A stretch of 14,781 bases of DNA from Ga0077527 sp038106575. Lineage in GTDB: Bacteria; Pseudomonadota; Gammaproteobacteria; Burkholderiales; SG8-41. The notes beneath the pieces were generated by a model. That model was not told where the DNA came from. It saw nothing but the letters and a program-made list of their open reading frames with translations, and searched no databases. Below, in pieces: positions 6,098-13,386 of this stretch (within the stretch, counting starts at the first letter, position 1; every line of letters begins with the position of its first letter). The DNA is taken from contig JAYOED010000052.1 of the NCBI GenBank assembly GCA_038106575.1, forward strand, positions 1 to 14,781, given 5' to 3'. A program made the translations under genes and the position numbers.

Positions 6098-7606
6098 ATG
6101 GAAACCCTGACCCACATCCTCAACGGTTTTGCCGTCTGCCTGCAGCCGATCAATCTCTGGTACACCTTCCTTGGCGTACTGATGGGCACCGTCATCGGCG
6201 TACTGCCGGGCATCGGCCCCTCGGCCGGCATCGCGCTGCTGATTCCGATCACCTACGGCATGGACCCGACTTCGGCACTGATCATGCTTGCCGGCATTTA
6301 TTACGGCGCCAAGTACGGCGGCTCGACCACGGCCATCCTGATCCGCACGCCGGGCGAGGCGGCTTCGGTGATGACTTCGATTGACGGCTACGAAATGGCG
6401 CGCAAGGGCAGGGCCGGCGCTGCGCTCGCGGTGTCCGCCATCGGTTCGTTCATTGCAGGCACCATCGGTGTTGTCGGCCTCACGCTGTTTGCACTGCCGC
6501 TGACTTCAATGGCGCTTAAGTTCGGGCCTGCCGAATATTTCACTCTGATGCTGTTCGCGATGACCGCGGTATCGACGCTTACCGGCAATTCTCCGGCCAA
6601 AGGCGTGTTCGCCACCATCCTCGGTCTAATGATTGCGACCATCGGTATCGACCTGCAGAGCGGCCAGGCGCGCTTCACGATGGACATTCCGGAATTCCAG
6701 GACGGCGTCGGCTTTGTGGTGGTGGTAGTTGGCCTGTTTGCAATGGCGGAGGTTTTCCGCGGCCTTGAAGATTTGTATCGCGGCACTGCACCTAAAGCGA
6801 TGAAGATTACCGGTAAGCTATGGCTCACACGCGAGGAATGGCAGCGTTCCGTTGGTCCGATCTGGCGCGGTGGCATCATTGGCTTTGTGATAGGCGTGCT
6901 GCCGGGCGCCGGTGGCACCATCGCGTCTATCATGTCCTATACCACTGAGCGGCGCATTTCCAAACATCCGGAAGAATTCGGCAAGGGCGCTATCGAGGGC
7001 GTTGCCGGCCCCGAGTCGGCCAACAACTCTGATACCGCGGGTGCGCTGGTGCCATTGCTGACGCTGGGTGTGCCCGGCGGCGGAGCGACGGCGGTCATGC
7101 TTGGCGCGTTCATCATGTACGGCGTGCAGCCGGGGCCGCTGCTGTTCCAGAACCGTCCCGATTTGGTTTGGGGGCTGATTGACAGCATGTACGTCGGCAA
7201 CGTGATGCTGCTGATCCTGAACCTGCCGCTGGTGGGGCTGTTCGTGCGCCTGCTCTATATTCCTTCCGGCATCCTCTATCCGCTGATCGTGACGATTTCC
7301 GCGATCGGTGCTTATGCCATCAATGGCAGCACCGTGGATTTGTGGTTGATCCTGTTCTTCGGTGTGGTCGGCTACGTCTTCGACAAGATCGATATTCCAG
7401 TTGCGCCCCTGGTGCTGGCGCTGGTGCTTGGCGGAATCATGGAACAGTCATTTCGCCAGGCAATGACCATTTCCGGCGGTGACATCAAGGTGTTCTACGG
7501 CAGTGTGATCACTGTGACGCTGCTGATCATGTCGGCAATATCGGTAGCCATGCCTTTCATTCTTCCTCGCTTAAAAGCGATGCGGGACAAAGGCGACGGC
7601 AACTGA
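6098..7606 (+). CDS. tctA: TctA, large membrane subunit of a tripartite tricarboxylate transporter
   Basis: This 502-residue protein forms the transport channel of the TTT system in the inner membrane. It shows the internal duplication known for TctA: GVLPGIGPSAGIALLIP at about 34-50 and a second GVLPGAGGTIAS at about 266. Other family marks are YYGAKYGGSTTAILIRTPGE (68-87), GYEMARKGRAGAAL (97-110), and the motif region GPESANNSDTAGALVPLLTLGVPGG (about 305-330). About ten to twelve hydrophobic segments are visible. Length is typical. The ATG is seven bases after the tctB stop, so the two are translated together. The cognate binding protein gene, tctC, is not adjacent but lies at the far end of the same operon. 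Confidence 0.95.
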   Translation: METLTHILNGFAVCLQPINLWYTFLGVLMGTVIGVLPGIGPSAGIALLIPITYGMDPTSALIMLAGIYYGAKYGGSTTAILIRTPGEAASVMTSIDGYEMARKGRAGAALAVSAIGSFIAGTIGVVGLTLFALPLTSMALKFGPAEYFTLMLFAMTAVSTLTGNSPAKGVFATILGLMIATIGIDLQSGQARFTMDIPEFQDGVGFVVVVVGLFAMAEVFRGLEDLYRGTAPKAMKITGKLWLTREEWQRSVGPIWRGGIIGFVIGVLPGAGGTIASIMSYTTERRISKHPEEFGKGAIEGVAGPESANNSDTAGALVPLLTLGVPGGGATAVMLGAFIMYGVQPGPLLFQNRPDLVWGLIDSMYVGNVMLLILNLPLVGLFVRLLYIPSGILYPLIVTISAIGAYAINGSTVDLWLILFFGVVGYVFDKIDIPVAPLVLALVLGGIMEQSFRQAMTISGGDIKVFYGSVITVTLLIMSAISVAMPFILPRLKAMRDKGDGN

Positions 7607-7625
7607 GTATTCCGTACATTCATCC

Positions 7626-7631
7626 GGAGAG
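7626..7631 (+). promoter_or_regulatory. Shine-Dalgarno sequence supporting a TTG start
   Basis: GGAGAG lies six bases before the TTG at 7638-7640. The codons just upstream in this frame (TGT, GGT) offer no other start, and the protein beginning right after the TTG (NKVTVVPGDGIGPEV) is the conserved first strand and nucleotide loop of the family. The start is therefore a rare TTG, which may lower expression relative to neighbours. Confidence 0.75.
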
Positions 7632-7637
7632 TGTGGT

Positions 7638-8684
7638 TTGAACAAGGTTACAGTAGTGCCCGGTGACGGCATCGGGCCCGAGGTTGTTGGCGCGACCTGC
7701 TCCATTATCAAGGCCACCGGTGCGAAGGTGGAGTTCGAGGAAGTCCAGGTTGGCCTGCGCGCTGAGAGGGGGCTCGGCACACCGTTACCGTCAAGCGTTC
7801 TGGAGTCGATCGAGCGCAACAAGCTTGCGCTGAAGGGGCCGACACAGACCCCGTTCGGCGGCAATTACAGAATCAAGATCGAGCGCATGCGGGGCGGCAA
7901 GGAGTGGCGTGCTGATTACCCGAGCATTGCCATTGCGCTGCGCAAGGAGCTGCAGCTCTATATCAACGTACGCCCAGTGAAAAACTATCCTGGGGTTGCT
8001 TCGCGCTTCGAGAACATTGATTTGGTGATCTTCCGCGAGAACAGCGAGGATCTCTACGTTGGCAACGAACGCATGGTCGACGACAACACCGCGGAAGCGA
8101 TCAAGGTGATCACCCGGGGTGCCACCGAGCGTGCCGCGCGTTACGGGTTTGAATATCTGAAGCGCACCGGCCGCAAAAAGATGACGGTGGTGCACAAGTC
8201 CAATGTGATGAAGATGACCGACGGCTTGTTCCTGCGCGTCGGCCAGGAGGTCGGAAAAGCCTACCCCGGAATCGAATGCGATGCCCGCGTGATCGACGCG
8301 CTGTGCATGGAGCTGGTGATCAAGCCTGAATCTTTCGACGGTTTGCTGCTCGCCAACCTCTATGGTGACATCGTCTCCGACCTCTGCGCGGGTCTGGTGG
8401 GCGGTCTTGGCGTCGCACCCGGCGCTAACATCGGCGAGGACTGTGCGATGTTCGAGGCGGTGCACGGCACCGCGCCCGATATCGCTGGCAAGGACATTGC
8501 TAACCCGATGGCGATGATTCTCTCCGGCGTGCTGATGCTGCGGCATATCGGCGAGAAAAACGCGGCCAACCGCATCGATGCTGCGCTGACCGCAGTGCTT
8601 GCTGAGAACAAGCACGTCACCCGCGATCTCGGCGGCAATGCCGGAACCATGCGTTTTTCCGAGGCTATCATTGCCAAGCTTTAA
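7638..8684 (+). CDS. NAD-type isocitrate/isopropylmalate dehydrogenase family enzyme (beta-decarboxylating dehydrogenase)
   Basis: Enzymes of this family oxidise and decarboxylate a (2R,3S)-malate-type hydroxy acid to a 2-oxo acid. This 348-residue protein is closest by eye to isocitrate dehydrogenases: IFRENSEDLYVG (131-142) holds the catalytic Tyr140, VVHKSNVMK (184-192) holds Lys187, and Asp220, Asp244 and Asp248 fit the metal site. After HGTAP (276-280) it has Asp281-Ile282 where NADP-using E. coli Icd has Lys344-Tyr345, so NAD+ is the expected cofactor. Two features are odd. About 17 extra residues occur between GPTQTP and the SxxxALR helix that follows it. In that helix, SLNVALR of E. 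coli becomes SIAIALR (96-102), so the Asn that helps bind substrate is Ala98. The start is TTG with a good ribosome binding site. The substrate is probably not ordinary isocitrate. It could also be annotated as LeuB or tartrate dehydrogenase family. Confidence 0.85.
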   Translation: MNKVTVVPGDGIGPEVVGATCSIIKATGAKVEFEEVQVGLRAERGLGTPLPSSVLESIERNKLALKGPTQTPFGGNYRIKIERMRGGKEWRADYPSIAIALRKELQLYINVRPVKNYPGVASRFENIDLVIFRENSEDLYVGNERMVDDNTAEAIKVITRGATERAARYGFEYLKRTGRKKMTVVHKSNVMKMTDGLFLRVGQEVGKAYPGIECDARVIDALCMELVIKPESFDGLLLANLYGDIVSDLCAGLVGGLGVAPGANIGEDCAMFEAVHGTAPDIAGKDIANPMAMILSGVLMLRHIGEKNAANRIDAALTAVLAENKHVTRDLGGNAGTMRFSEAIIAKL

Positions 8685-8725
8685 TACATAAAAATCTTTT
8701 TTATTGACTAATTAAGACAGAGATC

Positions 8726-9778
8726 ATGGGCAAACGCATCGTTGTAGTCGGCGCCGGAGCCATCGGCGGTATCGCGGGTGGACATATGACCCGTGCGGGT
8801 GAGGACGTCACGCTGATTGATCCGTGGCCGGAGCATGTCCAGACTATGCGCGAGCATGGGCTGCACCTGTCGGGGATGACACCGCAGGAAGAGCACTCCA
8901 TCAAGGTCAACGCGATCCATCTCACCGAAGTGCAGCGCTTCTGCAAGGAGCGCCCGATCGACATCGCTTTCATCTGCGTCAAGTCGTACGACACTGAATG
9001 GGCCACGCACCTGATCAAACCCTATCTCGCACCCGATGGCTACTGCGTCTCACTGCAGAACTGCATCAACGAGGAGCGCATTGCCGCCATCGTCGGCTGG
9101 GGCAAGACGCTGGGCAGCATCGCCAGCCTGATCGCCGCTGAGCTCTATGCGCCGGGGCGTATCAAGCGCATGGTGCCGCTGGGTGGCGACCGCCATACGG
9201 TGTTCCGCGTCGGCGAACCGCACGGCCGCATCACGCCCCGCGCTGAGGAAGTGGCAGCATTGCTGCGAAATGCCGACAGCGCCAAGGTGACGACCAACCT
9301 GTGGGGCGAGCGCTGGTCGAAGCTGGTCATCAATTCCATGCGCAACGGCCTGTCCGCGGCCACTGCCCTGTCTGGCAACCAGCGCGACACCGATGAAGTG
9401 CCGCGTTGGGTGTCGATCAGGCTCGGTTCGCAGGCGGTGCGCGTAGGCCAGGCGCTGGGTTATTCGCTGGAGAAAATGCTCGGTATGGAGCCCGAAATGC
9501 TGGCACTGGCGGGTGAAGGCAACAAGGACGCGCTGACCGACATCATCGACATTCTCGCTGAGGGTTCAAAAAAACGTTCCGACGACCAGCGGCCGTCGAT
9601 GGCGCAGGACATGTTCAAGGGACGCCGCACCGAAACCGATTTCATCAACGGCTATGTCGCCGAGCGCGGTGCATTCATCGGAGTGCCGGCGCCGCTGCAC
9701 ACGAAAATGAACGATCTGGTCCACCGCGTCGAGCGCGGCGAGGTCAAGGCTAGCCCCGACCTGATCATGGGCTGGTGA
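8726..9778 (+). CDS. Ketopantoate reductase family protein (ApbA/PanE-like 2-oxo acid reductase)
   Basis: The 350-residue product has both ApbA/PanE domains: an N-terminal Rossmann fold with VVVGAGAIGG (6-15) and CVKSYDT (84-90, with Lys86), and a C-terminal helical domain. The latter holds WSKLVINSMRN (197-207), with the expected catalytic Lys199, and RTETDFINGYV (301-311), with the substrate-binding-type Glu303. PanE reduces 2-dehydropantoate to (R)-pantoate with NADPH; relatives reduce other branched 2-oxo acids. It is about 45 residues longer than E. coli PanE, mostly in the 140-170 and 250-295 regions. It lies 41 bases after the dehydrogenase gene, in an AT-rich gap, with only a weak ribosome binding site. 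Its place between a 2-oxo-acid-forming dehydrogenase and two hydro-lyase genes suggests it acts on a pathway intermediate. A biosynthetic pantothenate role is less likely, but cannot be excluded. Confidence 0.85.
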   Translation: MGKRIVVVGAGAIGGIAGGHMTRAGEDVTLIDPWPEHVQTMREHGLHLSGMTPQEEHSIKVNAIHLTEVQRFCKERPIDIAFICVKSYDTEWATHLIKPYLAPDGYCVSLQNCINEERIAAIVGWGKTLGSIASLIAAELYAPGRIKRMVPLGGDRHTVFRVGEPHGRITPRAEEVAALLRNADSAKVTTNLWGERWSKLVINSMRNGLSAATALSGNQRDTDEVPRWVSIRLGSQAVRVGQALGYSLEKMLGMEPEMLALAGEGNKDALTDIIDILAEGSKKRSDDQRPSMAQDMFKGRRTETDFINGYVAERGAFIGVPAPLHTKMNDLVHRVERGEVKASPDLIMGW

Positions 9779-9834
9779 TTTGCCGTCGATGAGAACGGAT
9801 ATGAGTAGGCTGTAAACGGAAGGAATCTGTCGCG

Positions 9835-11235
9835 ATGACCGCTCGCACGATGTTCGACAAGGTCTGGGACCGCCATGTCATCGACCGTGAAGAAGGGGAG
9901 ACCCTCCTCTACGTTGACCGTGCCTACATTCACGAAGGTTCATCGCATGCTTTTGCGGTGCTGAACAAGCGCGGAAAGACGGTGGCGCGGCCGCAGCAGG
10001 TGTTCGCGTTCTCCGATCATTACGTGCCGACCACCGGCCGCGAGAAGGGCATCGAAGGCATCTCGGTCGAGGAAATCCGCAACATGGTGATCGCGCTGCA
10101 CATTAACACCGCGCAGCACGGCATCCGGGTGTTCGGTTTCCACGATCCGCAGCAGGGTATCCTCCACGTGGTGCCGCCGGAACTGGGTATCACCCAGCCC
10201 GGCATGCTGATCTGCGGTGCCGATTCGCATACTTCCACTCACGGCGCCTTCGGCAGCATTGCGTTCGGCATGGGCGCTTCCGACATGACGCACGTGATGG
10301 CGACGCAGACCACTTGGCAGCGCCGCCCGAAAACGTTACGAGTAAAGGTAGACGGCAAGCTCGGTTTTGGCGTTGCGCCCAAGGACGTCATTCTCGCCAT
10401 CATCGCCAGGATTGGTGCCGCGGGCGGCGTACAGCATGCGATCGAATACGCCGGCACCACCTTCGAGAACATGAGCATGGAAGGCCGGATGACGGTTTGC
10501 AACATGTCGATCGAAGCCGGCGCGCGCTGCGGCATGGTGGCGCCCGACGACATTACCTACGCCTACATGAAAGGACGTCCGCGCGCGCCCTCCGGCAAGC
10601 AGTGGGACGAAGCGATAGCCCTGTGGAAATCACTGCCCTCGGATCCTAGTGCAAAATTCGATAGCGAAGTGGCCCTCGACGCGGCGGACATTGCTCCGAT
10701 GGTGACCTGGGGCGTCAATCCCGAAATGACCGGGCCGGTGACCGGTGAAGTTCCCGATCCGAAGACTGCGCCGGACGAGCGCCACTGCAGCGACTGGGCT
10801 ATGGCACTGGACTACATGGCGTTGAAGCCCGGCACGAAACTCGCGGATATCCAGATCGACCGTGTATTCATCGGTTCCTGCACCAACAGCCGCATCGAGG
10901 ACATCCGTGCCGCTGCCGAAGTCGCCAAGCGCGGCAAGGCAACAATCCCGGCGTGGGTGGTTCCCGGTTCCAAGACCGTTAAGGCGCAGGCCGAGAAAGA
11001 AGGTCTAGACAAGATACTCACCGCCGCTGGCTTTGAGTGGCGCGAGCCCGGATGTTCGCTGTGCACCGCGATCAACGGCGACCAATTGAAGCCCGGAGAG
11101 CGCTGCGCTTCGACGTCTAATCGTAATTTCCGCAACCGCCAAGGTGCAGGCGGACGCACACACCTGCTGAGCCCAGCGATGGCGGCTGCCGCGGCGATTA
11201 ATGGCCATATCACCGACGTGCGCGAATTGCTGTAG
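9835..11235 (+). CDS. LeuC-like hydro-lyase large subunit, first copy (aconitase superfamily)
   Basis: This 466-residue protein is a full-length relative of the 3-isopropylmalate dehydratase large subunit. That enzyme moves a hydroxyl group between adjacent carbons of a malate-type acid using a [4Fe-4S] cluster. The three cluster cysteines are present: C349 in VFIGSCTNSR, and C407 and C410 in EPGCSLCTAINGD. Family motifs DSHTSTHGAFG (130-140), SMEGRMT (214-220) and CASTSNRNFRNRQG (424-437) are intact. It differs from standard LeuC at likely active-site positions: DHYVPTT (61-67) replaces DHNVST, TWGVNP replaces TWGTNP, and CTAINGDQL replaces CLAMNNDRL. GGAAGGAA lies nine bases before the ATG. 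It needs a LeuD-type small subunit; the only one in view is at 12719. Its substrate is unknown, and a standard leucine role is unlikely. Confidence 0.88.
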   Translation: MTARTMFDKVWDRHVIDREEGETLLYVDRAYIHEGSSHAFAVLNKRGKTVARPQQVFAFSDHYVPTTGREKGIEGISVEEIRNMVIALHINTAQHGIRVFGFHDPQQGILHVVPPELGITQPGMLICGADSHTSTHGAFGSIAFGMGASDMTHVMATQTTWQRRPKTLRVKVDGKLGFGVAPKDVILAIIARIGAAGGVQHAIEYAGTTFENMSMEGRMTVCNMSIEAGARCGMVAPDDITYAYMKGRPRAPSGKQWDEAIALWKSLPSDPSAKFDSEVALDAADIAPMVTWGVNPEMTGPVTGEVPDPKTAPDERHCSDWAMALDYMALKPGTKLADIQIDRVFIGSCTNSRIEDIRAAAEVAKRGKATIPAWVVPGSKTVKAQAEKEGLDKILTAAGFEWREPGCSLCTAINGDQLKPGERCASTSNRNFRNRQGAGGRTHLLSPAMAAAAAINGHITDVRELL

Positions 11236-11277
11236 TGATAGGCTTGCAGGCTCGTTAACGGAGGAAAGAGTCACTGC

Positions 11278-12690
11278 ATGACTGCCGCAACGTCCAAGAC
11301 CATCATTGAGAAACTCTGGAACTCGCATCACATCCTAACGGATGATGGTGAGTCGCTGATGTACGTCGACGTCGCAGTGGCGCAGGAGAACACGCTGCAC
11401 GGCTTTGTCTCCCTGGAGAAATCGGGGCGCAGCGTGTGGCGGCCGCAGCAGATCTACGCCTTCACCGACCATTACGTGCCGACGACCGGTCGGGCCAAAG
11501 GCACGGACGGCATCCCGGATGCCGGCATCCGCAACATGGTGATCGACCTGCAGAATATGGCGAAGAAGCACGGCGTCACGCTGTTTGGTATGGATCACGC
11601 CAATCAGGGCATCATGCACATCGTGCCGCCGGAGCAGGGCATCGTGCAGCCGGGGCTGATGGTGATCGGCAATGATTCGCATACCTCGACACACGGCGCC
11701 TTCGGCTGTCTTGCCTACGGTGTCGGCGCTTCCGAGTTCGCGCACGTGATGGCGACGCAGACACTGTGGCAGCGCAAACCGAAGAACATGCGCATCGTCA
11801 TCGACGGCAAGCTCGGCTTCGGCGTCCATGCCAAGGACGTGATCCTCGCACTGATCGCCAAAATCGGCGTCGACGGCGCAACCGGTGCGGCCGTCGAATA
11901 CGCAGGATCGACCATCGACAGCCTGTCGATGGAAGGGCGCATGACCATCTGCAACATGTCGATCGAGGCGGGCGGCCGCGTCGGCCTGATCGCGCCGGAC
12001 GACAGGACTTATGCCTGGCTCGAAGGGCGTCCCTACGCACCCAAGGGCAAGGCGTGGGAACGCGCGCTGGATGCGTGGCGGAAGCTGGTAACCGATGGCG
12101 GCGCGGCAATCGACAGCACAGTCCGGCTCGATGCAACGCAGATCGCGCCCACCGCGACCTGGGGCATCAATCCCGCGCAGGCGCTGTCGGTGACCGGCGT
12201 CGTTCCCGATCCCGCAGGTGAAAAAGATACGAAGAAGCGCTCCGAGCTAGAAACCGCGCTGGAATACATGGCGCTGCGCCCGGGTACCGCGCTGCAGGAC
12301 ATTGCGCTCGATCGCGTGTTCATCGGTTCCTGCACCAACGCGCGCATCGAGGACCTGCGTGCGGCGGCTGAGGTTGCAAAACACGGCAAGGCGAAGATCA
12401 CGGCCTGGGTCGTTCCGGGTTCGATGGCAGTAAAGCGGCAGGCCGAAGAGGAAGGACTGGATCAAATCTTCATCAAGGCCGGTTTCGAATGGCGCGATCC
12501 GGGCTGTTCGATGTGCACCGCGATCAATGGCGACCATCTGCAGCCGGGAGAACGCTGTGCGTCGACGTCGAACCGTAATTTTCGCAATCGCCAGGGGCCC
12601 GGCGGCCGCACGCATCTGGTCAGTCCGGCGATGGCGGCGGCTGCCGCGCTCAAGGGACGGCTCACGGATGTTCGTGAAATACTGAAATAA
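11278..12690 (+). CDS. LeuC-like hydro-lyase large subunit, second copy (aconitase superfamily)
   Basis: This 470-residue protein is a tandem paralogue of the protein encoded just upstream and, by eye, aligns to it end to end at roughly 60% identity. Cluster cysteines are C352 (VFIGSCTNAR), C410 and C413 (DPGCSMCTAINGD). It shares the unusual DHYVPTT (64-70), CTAINGD and NFRNRQG variants with the first copy, so the pair probably arose by duplication inside an already diverged LeuC branch. The copies differ in places that could matter: GNDSHTST versus GADSHTST, TWGINPAQAL versus TWGVNPEMTG, and FGMDHANQG versus FGFHDPQQG. GGAGGAAAG lies about ten bases before the ATG, a stronger ribosome binding site than that of the first copy. 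Nothing suggests decay, so both are expected to be active. Confidence 0.88.
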   Translation: MTAATSKTIIEKLWNSHHILTDDGESLMYVDVAVAQENTLHGFVSLEKSGRSVWRPQQIYAFTDHYVPTTGRAKGTDGIPDAGIRNMVIDLQNMAKKHGVTLFGMDHANQGIMHIVPPEQGIVQPGLMVIGNDSHTSTHGAFGCLAYGVGASEFAHVMATQTLWQRKPKNMRIVIDGKLGFGVHAKDVILALIAKIGVDGATGAAVEYAGSTIDSLSMEGRMTICNMSIEAGGRVGLIAPDDRTYAWLEGRPYAPKGKAWERALDAWRKLVTDGGAAIDSTVRLDATQIAPTATWGINPAQALSVTGVVPDPAGEKDTKKRSELETALEYMALRPGTALQDIALDRVFIGSCTNARIEDLRAAAEVAKHGKAKITAWVVPGSMAVKRQAEEEGLDQIFIKAGFEWRDPGCSMCTAINGDHLQPGERCASTSNRNFRNRQGPGGRTHLVSPAMAAAAALKGRLTDVREILK

Positions 12691-12718
12691 AACAAATAAA
12701 TACATACAGGAACTGCTC

Positions 12719-13339
12719 ATGGAACCGTTTACCACACTTAATGCGATTGCCGTGCCGATGCACGAAGCCAACATCGACACCAACCAGCTGTGCCCGACGC
12801 GCTACAACAAGGTGCCGCGCGGTCCGCGCTATCGCGAAATCCTGTTCTATGACCAGCGCAACCGTCCCGACGGCACCAAGACCGAGTTCATGTTGAACGC
12901 GGCGCCCTATGACCAGTCCGGCATCATCGTCGCTGACCGCAACTTCGGTTGCGGTTCGTCGCGCGAGACCGCGGTCTATGCGCTCTATGAATTCGGCATC
13001 CGCTGCGTGATCGCGCCGAGCTTCGGCGACATATTTGCTTCCAACTGCGCCAAGAACGGATTGCTCGCGCTGACGCTGCCGGAAGATGAATGCGCAGCGA
13101 TACGCCGCCAGCTGCAGGACCATCCCGGCGCAAAACTGGGCATCGACCTTGCTGCGCAGACTGTGACCGACGTCGTCGGCAAGGCGTACCTTTTCGAGAT
13201 TCCGGAATTGCGCAAGCGCTGCCTGCTGCAAGGGCTGGACGACATCGCCCGCACCCAGCAGTACGCGGAGAAGATCAATGCCTTTGAAAAATCCTATAAC
13301 GCCGAGCGGCAGTGGCTGCCCCCAGCGCCGCAACAATAA
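12719..13339 (+). CDS. LeuD-like hydro-lyase small subunit (aconitase swivel domain)
   Basis: This 206-residue protein is the swivelling small subunit that completes LeuC-type hydro-lyases. The signature NFGCGSSRE (75-83) is intact, followed by IAPSFGDIF (98-106) and RKRCLLQGLDDI (165-176), as in LeuD. The loop after ANIDTNQ reads CPTRYNK (25-31), where standard bacterial LeuD has an IPKQFLK-type sequence. In this enzyme family that loop contributes to substrate recognition, so YNK instead of FLK points to a different substrate side chain. RETAVYAL also replaces the usual REHAPWAL. The gene lies 28 bases after the second large-subunit gene, with AGGA before the ATG. It is the only small subunit in the window for two large subunits. 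Confidence 0.9.
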   Translation: MEPFTTLNAIAVPMHEANIDTNQLCPTRYNKVPRGPRYREILFYDQRNRPDGTKTEFMLNAAPYDQSGIIVADRNFGCGSSRETAVYALYEFGIRCVIAPSFGDIFASNCAKNGLLALTLPEDECAAIRRQLQDHPGAKLGIDLAAQTVTDVVGKAYLFEIPELRKRCLLQGLDDIARTQQYAEKINAFEKSYNAERQWLPPAPQQ

Positions 13340-13386
13340 ATTTACAGCCGGATGGTCCGGCCGTTTGAAACGGAGCGGCACTGCAG

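Noticed and set aside
8685..8725. AT-rich gap between the dehydrogenase and PanE-like genes as a terminator or internal promoter
   Set aside because: The AAAAATCTTTTTT stretch has no GC stem, so it is not an intrinsic terminator. TTGACT at 8704-8709 resembles a -35 box, but the matching -10 would fall inside the next coding region with no similarity to the consensus.
9835..13339. Standard leucine biosynthesis genes leuC and leuD
   Set aside because: There are two large subunits, active-site variants in all three proteins, no leuA, a dehydrogenase that resembles IDH more than LeuB, and a flanking TTT importer. Leucine biosynthesis genes are probably elsewhere in the genome.
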